The notes beneath the pieces were generated by a model. It saw only the letters and a list, made by a program, of their open reading frames with translations. It searched no databases and was not told the origin of the DNA. Shown here one piece after another: positions 1 through 6,146 of a stretch of DNA of 9,683 nt. Each line of letters begins with the position of its first letter. Position 1 is the first letter of the stretch. Where the stretch lies: positions 1-9,683 of the forward strand of contig CAZKTU010000248.1 of NCBI GenBank assembly GCA_964555675.1, read 5' to 3'. Made by a program: the position numbers and the translations under genes. This DNA comes from CAIWXH01 sp964555675. Its GTDB lineage: Bacteria > Chloroflexota > Chloroflexia > Chloroflexales > Chloroflexaceae.

Positions 1-72
1 GGGCGTGCTCGCCGGGGGCGGGATGGGCGTGCTCGCCGGGGGCGGGATGGGCGTGCTCGCCGGGGGCGGGGT
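1..72 (-). repeat. 24-bp tandem repeat (3 units) encoding a Pro-rich linker
   Basis: Three head-to-tail 24-bp units lie at 1-24, 25-48 and 49-72. They are identical except for one base near the end of the third unit (ggat becomes gggt). Because 24 is a multiple of three, each unit encodes eight residues in the minus-strand glycosidase frame, giving PPPASTPI repeats. The repeat touches the window edge, so the true copy number cannot be counted. It is a typical flexible inter-domain linker of secreted polysaccharidases, and near-identical units suggest recent expansion by slippage or unequal exchange. Confidence 0.9.
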
Positions 73-1263
73 GCCGGCGTTGCCGCGCGGGCCGACCAGG
101 TCGCGGTGAGCGTCGGCGAAGGCCCTGGCGGCGGCCCGGTCCACGGTCAGGCCGTCGTTCTGCGGGTAGTAGGCCCAGCCCCAGGCGCCGGCGTAGCCGC
201 GGGCGAGCACATCCTCATAGCGGGCGAGGGGGTCGAGGTTGACGCTGGGGGGCACGAAGCCGTTCGGGGGCGGCGTGCCGCGGCCCAGGTAGACCTCGCC
301 GAGCAGGATGGGCTGGGTGATGCCGTGGCGGGCCCGGATCTCATCGGCGGTCGTCGCCAGGGCGTTGGTGTCGCCACCCATGTTGTCGTAGTAGTGGGGC
401 GACCAGAAGTCGACGTCGAGGGACTTCCAGAACTCGAAGTGGGCGGGCTTCACCCGGTCGGGGCCGAGGTTGATCAGGGCCCGGGGCGAGGCGCCGGCGA
501 GGGCCTGGCGCTGCGCCGCGATCACCAGCCGGGTCAGCTCCTTGACGTTGCGGGCGTACGGGTTGCTGTCCTCGGGGTTGCCCAGGCCGGCCTCGGGCTC
601 GTTGAAGAGCTCCCACGAAAAGATCTCGGGGCGGCCCGCATAACGGCCGGCGAGGCGGCCCAGCAGGTTGGCCAGGGCCTGGCGGTGCTCAGGGTTCTCC
701 TTCCAGGAGGTCGGCAGGTCCATATGGCTGCTATAGACGGTGAAGTTGAGCTTCAGGCCGTACTCGTTGGCCAGGCCGAGCACATAGTCGATGTCGGCGT
801 AGACGTCGGGGTGGAAGTCGACCGGCTTGCCCGCCCCGTCGACCAGGGTGACGACGTTGCCGCCATAGGCCGGGTAGGTCACCGGGTCGCCGGGGAAGAG
901 CCACCAGCGCACGACGTTGAGGTCGTTGGCCCGGAAGTCGGCGAAGGCCGTGCGGATTTGCGCTTCGGTCTCGCGGATGTTACAGGCCGAGCCGAAGTCG
1001 CACCCCCAGCGGATCCAGGGGAGGTTCACGCCGTGGACGAAGTAGGGCTTCCCGTCGTAGACCACGCCCTTGAAGTTGGCGGGCGTGGCGGCGAAGCCGG
1101 CCCGCGCAATGAACAGCACCATCAGCAAGGAAAAGGCGGCGACATAGAGCCCGCTCTTTAACCTTTTTGTAACGTTCGAGCTGGAGCTGGTAGCGTCGGT
1201 GATGGCGTTCAGATGCCCTGCGCGGTTGTTGGCTGGGTTGGGGCTGTGATGAGGGCCGTGCAT
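1..1263 (-). CDS. Exported GH5-like (clan GH-A) glycoside hydrolase, C-terminus cut by window edge
   Basis: Reading the minus strand from ATG 1263 to the window edge gives 421 codons with no stop. The start is fixed by an AAGGAG Shine-Dalgarno at 1270-1275, 6 nt upstream. Residues 1-35 are polar. A basic patch (KRLK, 33-36) and hydrophobic segment (about 38-53) followed by ARAGFA/ATPA look like an export signal with an unusually long n-region. The catalytic domain covers about 60-390. It contains WELFNEP with the probable acid/base Glu222, SPHYYDN with His290 and Tyr291, GEVYLG with probable nucleophile Glu323, and a late WGWAYYP strand. These are clan GH-A hallmarks, and the pattern resembles GH5 endo-mannanases or cellulases. 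The substrate cannot be read from sequence. A PPPASTPI linker follows and presumably leads to a carbohydrate-binding or anchoring domain outside the window. It is divergently arranged from the next gene. GH-A membership is fairly secure; the exact GH family is less so. Confidence 0.85.
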   Translation of the reverse strand, partial: MHGPHHSPNPANNRAGHLNAITDATSSSSNVTKRLKSGLYVAAFSLLMVLFIARAGFAATPANFKGVVYDGKPYFVHGVNLPWIRWGCDFGSACNIRETEAQIRTAFADFRANDLNVVRWWLFPGDPVTYPAYGGNVVTLVDGAGKPVDFHPDVYADIDYVLGLANEYGLKLNFTVYSSHMDLPTSWKENPEHRQALANLLGRLAGRYAGRPEIFSWELFNEPEAGLGNPEDSNPYARNVKELTRLVIAAQRQALAGASPRALINLGPDRVKPAHFEFWKSLDVDFWSPHYYDNMGGDTNALATTADEIRARHGITQPILLGEVYLGRGTPPPNGFVPPSVNLDPLARYEDVLARGYAGAWGWAYYPQNDGLTVDRAAARAFADAHRDLVGPRGNAGTPPPASTPIPPPASTPIPPPASTP

Positions 1264-1308
1264 TGAGAACTCCTTGTTAACTATTTTTTCACCATTGCAC
1301 CCGTCCTT

Positions 1309-1314
1309 TTTATA
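1309..1314 (-). promoter_or_regulatory. Candidate -10 box for the glycosidase
   Basis: On the minus strand this reads TATAAA, inside the AT-rich island about 46 bases upstream of the start codon. No convincing -35 hexamer lies 16-18 bp further upstream, so this is only the best -10-like match. Activator-dependent expression would be possible for a polysaccharidase but is not shown. Confidence 0.35.
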
Positions 1315-1448
1315 CTATTTTTAACCTTCGCATGGCTAGAGGCCGACCTTGGCCCGTAGGTCCCTCTGTTTGTGGGCTACGGTCAGGGGTGGTACTGAGA
1401 CCAGGAGGTAGGTTCAGCGCCGGCGCGCCTGCCGGTGCCGAGGGAGCA

Positions 1449-1457
1449 TGTTATGAT
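1449..1457 (+). promoter_or_regulatory. Candidate extended -10 promoter of the hydrolase-larB-larE operon
   Basis: TGTTATGAT fits the extended -10 pattern TGnTATAAT with one mismatch. It would start transcription near 1464, about 33 nt before the first gene. No good -35 element is present, which is tolerated by extended -10 promoters. This is the only promoter-like signal seen in front of this operon. Confidence 0.45.
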
Positions 1458-1496
1458 GTGGGGGTAACGCTTGAGCGGCGACCTGGAGAGCGACTG

Positions 1497-2249
1497 ATGG
1501 CACGCATGATCCTTCTGGGCACCGGCACGGGCCTGCCCGACATCGACCGCGGCAACACCCATATGCTCTGGGACGGGCCTGGCGGCCCGCTGCTGATCGA
1601 CGCCGGGGGCAGCACCTACGAGCGGCTGCTGCGGGCGGGCGTCGACCCTCAGGGCCTGACCGGCGTGCTCGTCACCCACAGCCACTGCGACCACATCAAC
1701 GGCCTGCCGGGCCTGGCGTTCAGCATGCGCCTCGCCGGCCGCGAGGAGCCGCTGCCCATCTACGGCCTGGAGGAGACCCTCGCCATTCTGCGGGCCACCT
1801 TCGAGGCCATGTGCGTCGAGTACCACGTCCCCCTCGCCTGGCGGCCCCTCGTGGCGGGCGAGAGTCTGCCCCTCGCCGAGGGCTGGGGCGTCCGTACGGC
1901 CCTGACCGCCCACAGCCGCCCCTGTGTCGCCCTGCGCTTCGAGCACCCCGAGGCCGGGCCGGCTTTGGTCTACTCGGCCGACACCGAGCCCTGTCCCGCC
2001 GTGCAGGCCCTCGCCGCGGGGGCGCCGGTGATCGTCCACGAGGCGACCACGGCCGAGCCCTTCGCCGGCCACACCACCCCGGGCCAGGCCGGCGAGGTCG
2101 CGGCGGCGGCCGGGGCGCGCCGGCTCATCCTTGTTCACTACAGCCCGCGCTGGACCATGCCCGAGGCCGACGCCCTCGCCGCCGTGCGGGCGGGCGGCTT
2201 TGCGGGCGCCGCCGAGATTGGCCGTGACGGCCAGGTGATTGAGCTCTAG
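1497..2249 (+). CDS. RNase Z-like metallo-beta-lactamase-fold hydrolase
   Basis: This 250-residue zinc hydrolase of the MBL fold carries a full set of two-metal ligands: THSHCDH with His61, His63, Asp65 and His66, then His139 (AHS), Asp162 (SADT) and His214 (LVHYSPRW). The N-terminal LLGTGTGLP, the LLIDAGGSTYERLL block, the HEATT motif (His181-Glu182) and the final VHYSPR block all resemble tRNase Z / ElaC proteins. It is shorter than typical 300-residue RNase Z, so an arylsulfatase-like or phosphodiesterase member of the same subfamily is possible. ATG 1497 was chosen because GGAGAG (1485-1490) sits 6 nt upstream and it begins exactly at the family N-terminus; the reading frame continues upstream to 1332 without family similarity. 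larB begins 3 nt after its stop, so it is probably co-translated with the cofactor genes. Its role in that pathway, if any, is unknown. Confidence 0.85.
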   Translation: MARMILLGTGTGLPDIDRGNTHMLWDGPGGPLLIDAGGSTYERLLRAGVDPQGLTGVLVTHSHCDHINGLPGLAFSMRLAGREEPLPIYGLEETLAILRATFEAMCVEYHVPLAWRPLVAGESLPLAEGWGVRTALTAHSRPCVALRFEHPEAGPALVYSADTEPCPAVQALAAGAPVIVHEATTAEPFAGHTTPGQAGEVAAAAGARRLILVHYSPRWTMPEADALAAVRAGGFAGAAEIGRDGQVIEL

Positions 2250-2252
2250 CCA

Positions 2253-3032
<780 letters not shown>

Positions 3033-3072
3033 CGAGTAGGTCGTGGACACAATGAGGGCCGGCGAGGAGCAT

Positions 3073-3921
3073 ATGCAGACAAATTCATTAGATCACTTGC
3101 TTGATGCGAAAGAGGCCCGCCTACGGGCTGTCCTGGCCGAGATGGGCGGGGCGGTCATCGGTATGTCGGGCGGGGTCGACAGCGTCCTGCTCGCCCGGGT
3201 CGCCGCCGAGGTGCTCGGCGAGCGGGCCCTGGCCGTGACCGCCGACTCGCCTTCGCTGCCCCGGCGCGAGCTGCGCGAGGCCGAGGAGCAGGCCCGCCTG
3301 GCGGGCGTGACCCACCTGGTGGTCAAGACCGGCGAGGTAGCCGACCCACGCTACGCCGCCAACCCGAACAACCGCTGCTACTTCTGCAAGACCGAGCTCT
3401 TCAGCCACCTGCGGGCCATCGCCGACGAGCGCGGCCTCGTCTGGGTCGCCTATGGCGAGAACGTCGACGACCTGGGCGACCATCGGCCCGGCGCACAGGC
3501 CGCCGCCGAGGGCGGCGTGCGGGCGCCCCTCAAGGAGGCTGGGCTTGGCAAAGCCGATATTCGCGCTCTGGCCCAGCGCTATGGGCTGCCCGTGTGGGAC
3601 AAGCCGGCCTTTGCATGCCTCGGCTCGCGCTTCCCCTACGGCACGCCGATCACCCCCGAGCGGCTCGCCCAGGTCGAGGCGGCCGAGGATGTCCTCTGGG
3701 AGCTCGGGCTGCGCCAGTTTCGCGTGCGCCACCACGGCGACCTGGCCCGCATCGAGGTCGACCCGGCCGACATGGCCCTGCTCATCGCCCACGCGCCCAC
3801 CCTTGTGGCCCGCATCCGCGCCGAGGGCCGCTTCCACCACGTCACCCTCGATTTGGCGGGCTACAGGCGCGGCAGCATGAACGAGACGACCGGCCACACG
3901 ATCGCCCTCGAGCCGGCGTAG
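3073..3921 (+). CDS. larE: LarE: ATP-dependent pyridinium-biscarboxylate sulfur transferase (three-Cys type)
   Basis: LarE adenylates the carboxylates of the LarB product and converts them to thiocarboxylates, giving the dithio-mononucleotide into which LarC inserts nickel. The 282-residue protein has the PP-loop SGGVDS (32-37), RPGAQAAAEGGVRAPLKEA, WDKPAFACLGSRFPYGTPIT with Cys182 at the place of the sacrificial cysteine of the Lactobacillus enzyme, and FRVRHHGDLARIEV and VTLDLAGYRRGSMN near the end. It also has Cys102 and Cys105 (NRCYFCK), which the Lactobacillus protein lacks; this three-Cys set is the one proposed to hold a [4Fe-4S] cluster in homologues such as that of Thermotoga maritima. 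ATG 3073 is preferred because GAGGAG (3064-3069) precedes it by 3 nt and the family N-terminus begins near there. ATG 3052 or GTG 3043 in the same frame would add 7 or 10 residues and cannot be excluded. Confidence 0.95.
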   Translation: MQTNSLDHLLDAKEARLRAVLAEMGGAVIGMSGGVDSVLLARVAAEVLGERALAVTADSPSLPRRELREAEEQARLAGVTHLVVKTGEVADPRYAANPNNRCYFCKTELFSHLRAIADERGLVWVAYGENVDDLGDHRPGAQAAAEGGVRAPLKEAGLGKADIRALAQRYGLPVWDKPAFACLGSRFPYGTPITPERLAQVEAAEDVLWELGLRQFRVRHHGDLARIEVDPADMALLIAHAPTLVARIRAEGRFHHVTLDLAGYRRGSMNETTGHTIALEPA

Positions 3922-3999
3922 GGCCGCCCGGAGGACGACCCTTTCCCACCAGTACTGTTTCGCCCTGTAAAGATCCGGGCTCTGCAAACCTTTGGTGTA

Positions 4000-4028
4000 T
4001 TGACAGGAGATCAGATCTTTCGTAGAGT
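4000..4028 (+). promoter_or_regulatory. Sigma-70-type promoter of the receiver-like gene
   Basis: A perfect -35 TTGACA (4000-4005), a 17-bp spacer and a -10 TAGAGT (4023-4028, four of six consensus bases) give a good housekeeping promoter. Transcription would start near 4035, leaving a leader of about 66 nt before ATG 4101. Its presence indicates that the receiver-like gene is transcribed separately from larE, whose stop lies 78 bases before the -35. Confidence 0.75.
4008..4018. promoter_or_regulatory. Palindrome in promoter spacer, possible operator
   Basis: AGATC-A-GATCT is a perfect 5+1+5 inverted repeat lying between the -35 and -10 hexamers of the receiver-gene promoter. A protein binding here would block RNA polymerase, which is the classical repressor position. 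Five-base arms can occur by chance, so the evidence is position only. Confidence 0.35.
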
Positions 4029-4100
4029 GAAAGCAGGGCCCCACAACCGACCTCGGTCGCGCAGAGGCAGTGAGGCACAGCGCATTTGGTCGGAGCAGCT

Positions 4101-4502
4101 ATGCTGATCGTTGTTGCAAGCGCCAATATCTTCAGGCGCGAGTTCTCAAGCTACATCCTGGGCGAGGCCGGCTACGAGATCTGCGAGGCCCGCAGCGCGG
4201 AAGATCTGATGCGCGCCCTGCGCGCCAACCTGCCGGCGCTGATCCTGATCGACCTGCAGCTCGAGAGCGCCGACTCTGGTGTCACCCTCCGCGCCGTGCG
4301 ACTGCTCAGCGACGCGCCCGTCCTCTGGATCGCCGACCCCCTTCACCACCGGCACCTGGGCGTCCGGCCGGCCGCCGACGTGATCACCTGGCCCTTCCGG
4401 GGCGATGACCTCAGCGCCGCCGTCGCCGGCCTCCTGGGGCGCGTCTCCTCGGATCCGGCCGAGATCAAGCTGCGCGAGCGCTACGCCGGCTCGGCCGAGT
4501 AG
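4101..4502 (+). CDS. Single-domain receiver-like protein with degenerate active site
   Basis: This 133-residue protein has the length and alternating hydrophobic pattern of a response-regulator receiver (CheY) domain with no output domain attached. The phospho-acceptor position is kept: Asp51 in ALILIDLQL. Three other conserved sites are not. The acidic pair after the first strand is replaced by Ala-Ser-Ala-Asn (6-9), the Thr/Ser of strand 4 is Ile77 (VLWIAD), and the KP lysine of strand 5 is Trp97 (ITWPF). Magnesium-dependent phosphorylation is therefore doubtful, and it may act as a phosphorylation-independent pseudo-receiver or adaptor. The start at ATG 4101 has GGAG (4092-4095) 5 nt upstream; a TTG at 4086 in the same frame is less likely. 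It has its own promoter and no histidine kinase neighbour. Fold assignment is by pattern and not certain. Confidence 0.75.
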   Translation: MLIVVASANIFRREFSSYILGEAGYEICEARSAEDLMRALRANLPALILIDLQLESADSGVTLRAVRLLSDAPVLWIADPLHHRHLGVRPAADVITWPFRGDDLSAAVAGLLGRVSSDPAEIKLRERYAGSAE

Positions 4503-4540
4503 CGCCCTTCCCCGCAGCGCACTACCACGCGCTGCCGCCC

Positions 4541-4569
4541 TTGATAACCCCCCCTTCAGTGGCTATAAT
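4541..4569 (+). promoter_or_regulatory. Strong sigma-70-type promoter of the recO operon
   Basis: TTGATA (4541-4546, five of six) and TATAAT (4564-4569, perfect) are separated by exactly 17 bp. This is the best promoter in the window. Expected transcription start is about 4576, giving a leader of roughly 106 nt in front of recO. Confidence 0.85.
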
Positions 4570-4579
4570 ACAGCCACTG
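4557..4579. promoter_or_regulatory. 8-bp inverted repeat overlapping the recO -10 box
   Basis: CAGTGGCT (4557-4564) and AGCCACTG (4572-4579) are perfect inverted copies separated by ATAATAC. The -10 box TATAAT starts with the last base of the left arm and otherwise fills the spacer, and the expected transcription start falls in the right arm. Because only the right arm would be transcribed, the repeat should work as DNA (a dimeric operator) rather than as an RNA hairpin for this promoter. For transcripts arriving from the receiver gene it could form an 8-bp stem, but no U-tract follows. Confidence 0.6.
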
Positions 4580-4681
4580 TGATCAATACCCCTCCCCACA
4601 CCACCGGGGCCTGCGCCGTGGGCCGCCCCCCTGCACCGGTCCGCGCCGCCCTGGCCGCGGCTGGCGACCGGCCAACCACCT
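4580..4681 (+). other. recO leader with possible short upstream ORF
   Basis: No Shine-Dalgarno precedes the recO ATG; the bases just before it are CCAACCACCT. An open frame of 36 codons begins with GTG at 4579-4581, right at the expected transcription start, and ends with TGA at 4687-4689. It overlaps the recO start by 8 nt, so coupled reinitiation could be how recO is translated. The leader also has two overlapping pairings, 4636-4641 with 4666-4671 and 4652-4657 with 4669-4674, which exclude each other. Such pairings are common in GC-rich DNA, and the short ORF has no recognised product. Confidence 0.3.
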
Positions 4682-5437
4682 ATGCGTGAGCGCGTCTACC
4701 GGGCCGAGGCGCTGATCCTGCGGCGCAGCGACTTCAGCGAGGCTGATCGTCTGCTGCTCCTCGCCACACCCGCGGGCAAACGGCGCGTGATCGCCAAGGG
4801 CGTGCGCAAGACCACCAGCAAGCTGGCCGGCCACATCGAGCTCTTCACCCACGCCAGTCTGCTGCTGGCCGTCGGTCGCAACCTCGATATTATCACCCAG
4901 AGTCAGGCGGTCAGCGCCCATAGTACGCTGCGCACCGACCTGCAGCGCCTGAGCTGCGCCTACTACGCCGCCGAGCTCTATGATCGCTTCACCCAGGAGG
5001 AGGAGGAGAACCGCCCCCTCTTCAGCCTGCTCATCGAGTGCTTCGGCGCCCTCGACCGCACCGCCAACCCCGACCTGGTCTTGCGCGCCTACGAACTGCG
5101 CCTGCTGCACCTGGCCGGCTACAGGCCCCACCTGCACCACTGCGCGGTCTGCGGCGAGCAGCTTACGGAGGACGCGGAGCGCTTCAGCCCGACCCTCGGC
5201 GGCGTGCTCTGTCCGCGCGACCAGGGGGGCGACCGCTTCGCATTGTCCATGAGCGGGGCGGCCTTCAGGCTCCTGCGTTATCTGCAGAGCCAGCCCCTCG
5301 CCGCGATCGAGGCCCTGCGACTATCCTCCCCTGTGCGTGGCGAGGTCGAGCGGCTGCTGCGCGCCTATCTGCGGCAGCTCCTCGAGCGCGACCTCAAGTC
5401 GGTCGCCTTCCTCGACGACGTCAAGGGCGTCGATTAA
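4682..5437 (+). CDS. recO: DNA repair protein RecO
   Basis: RecO is a cytoplasmic recombination mediator. It binds single-stranded DNA and SSB, works with RecR (and RecF) to load RecA at gaps, and can anneal complementary strands. The 251-residue length is normal. Residues 1-80 have the OB-fold signature of the family (YRAEALILRRSDFSEADRLLLLATPAGKR cut here as the opening strands, then a KG...SKL loop and ELFTHASLLLA). The rest is the helical C-terminal domain. The zinc-site region has Cys154 and Cys157 (CAVC) and Cys177 (GGVLC), but the usual fourth cysteine position is Asp180 (CPRD), so metal binding is altered or lost. There is no Shine-Dalgarno before ATG 4682. The stop codon overlaps the ribosome site of the next gene (AAGGAG, 5436-5441), indicating an operon. 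Confidence 0.93.
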   Translation: MRERVYRAEALILRRSDFSEADRLLLLATPAGKRRVIAKGVRKTTSKLAGHIELFTHASLLLAVGRNLDIITQSQAVSAHSTLRTDLQRLSCAYYAAELYDRFTQEEEENRPLFSLLIECFGALDRTANPDLVLRAYELRLLHLAGYRPHLHHCAVCGEQLTEDAERFSPTLGGVLCPRDQGGDRFALSMSGAAFRLLRYLQSQPLAAIEALRLSSPVRGEVERLLRAYLRQLLERDLKSVAFLDDVKGVD

Positions 5438-5448
5438 GGAGTGACGTC

Positions 5449-6141
5449 ATGGCCTATCTCGACAGCCTGCTTGGCCGTGGCGAGCAGATCCTCTACGTGG
5501 CTCGTCAGCATATCTTCGTGCTGATCGCCAACATCCTCACCGAGCTGTCGCTGATCGCCCTCCTGGTCGCCGCCGGGGTCGCCTCCAATATGGCCTTCGA
5601 CACCACCAGCGCCACCATCGGCGGGATCACCGCGAGCAACCTCATCCTGCTGATCTGCGTCGCTATCAGCGTCGTCGTGCTGATCAGCGGCTTCATGGAC
5701 TATATGCGCTGGGCCAGCGAGCAGTACGTCGTCACCGACCGGCGGGTCATTCAGGTGCGCGGCATCCTCAACAAGCGCGTGATCGACTCCTCCCTCGAGA
5801 AGATTAACGATGTCGAGCTGCGCCAGAGCCTGTTCGGGCGCATGCTGAACTTCGGCACCGTCGAGATCCTGACCGCCTCGGGCGAGGAGGGCGTCAATGT
5901 GATGGACCGCATTGTCGCCCCGATCGACTTCAAGCGGGCCATGCTCGACGCCAAACACAACCACGAGCGCGGCTACGGCTACCTCCCCGACCCCGGCTAC
6001 GACCAGGCCCGCCCCCAGGGCGCCCCGCCCGCCGACCTGGTCGATGAGCTAACCCGCCTCGCCGCCCTCCGCGACCGCGGCATCCTCTCCCCCGAAGAGT
6101 TCGAGACCGAGAAACGCGAGCTACTACGCAGAGGCAGGTGA
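5449..6141 (+). CDS. Membrane PH-domain (YdbS/bPH2-type) protein with C-terminal SHOCT domain
   Basis: This 230-residue protein has two hydrophobic segments, about 22-46 and 62-82, connected by a short Thr/Ser-rich loop. A bacterial PH-like domain (about 86-170) follows, containing YVVTDRRVIQVRGILNKRVID and LEKINDVELRQSLFGRMLNFGTVEI, which are characteristic of the YdbS-like / DUF304 family. After a Gly/Tyr/Pro-rich stretch, residues about 195-228 (LVDELTRLAALRDRGILSPEEF onward in shortened form) match the SHOCT short C-terminal module, which is thought to aid oligomerisation. The exact function of the family is unknown; it is an inner-membrane protein with a cytoplasmic PH domain. ATG 5449 has AAGGAG 7 nt upstream, overlapping the recO stop. 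The end overlaps the ribosome site of the phosphorylase gene, so both are likely co-translated. Confidence 0.88.
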   Translation: MAYLDSLLGRGEQILYVARQHIFVLIANILTELSLIALLVAAGVASNMAFDTTSATIGGITASNLILLICVAISVVVLISGFMDYMRWASEQYVVTDRRVIQVRGILNKRVIDSSLEKINDVELRQSLFGRMLNFGTVEILTASGEEGVNVMDRIVAPIDFKRAMLDAKHNHERGYGYLPDPGYDQARPQGAPPADLVDELTRLAALRDRGILSPEEFETEKRELLRRGR

Positions 6142-6146
6142 CTCTT

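Larger units (their letters stand above)
1264..1496. other. Divergent intergenic region with AT-rich island
   Basis: These 233 bases separate the two divergent start codons. The half next to the glycosidase (about 1279-1325) is strikingly AT-rich with several T-runs, against a GC-rich background, and probably holds the minus-strand promoter. The half next to the hydrolase is GC-rich and open in the hydrolase frame back to 1332. The extra residues this would add have no resemblance to the family N-terminus and are not considered coding. Confidence 0.6.

Noticed and set aside
1..72. CRISPR-like array
   Set aside because: The units are directly adjacent with no spacers, are a multiple of three, and encode a linker in frame.
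106..1161. Plus-strand open frame of 351 codons at the left end
   Set aside because: It is a shadow of the minus-strand glycosidase, which has a signal peptide, ribosome site and catalytic motifs.
1332..1496. N-terminal extension of the RNase Z-like hydrolase
   Set aside because: The frame is open but the added 55 residues have no family resemblance, and a good ribosome site and extended -10 element lie inside it. ATG 1497 fits better.
3920..3942. Possible terminator hairpin after larE
   Set aside because: The stem needs two C-A mismatches and is followed by only three T bases, so it is too weak to call.
4086..4100. TTG start five codons upstream for the receiver-like gene
   Set aside because: ATG 4101 has GGAG 5 nt upstream and begins directly at the first strand of the receiver fold.
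6138..6146. GTG start for punA overlapping the previous stop codon
   Set aside because: ATG 6147 has an AGGTGA ribosome site at the right distance, which would be lost if translation began at the GTG.
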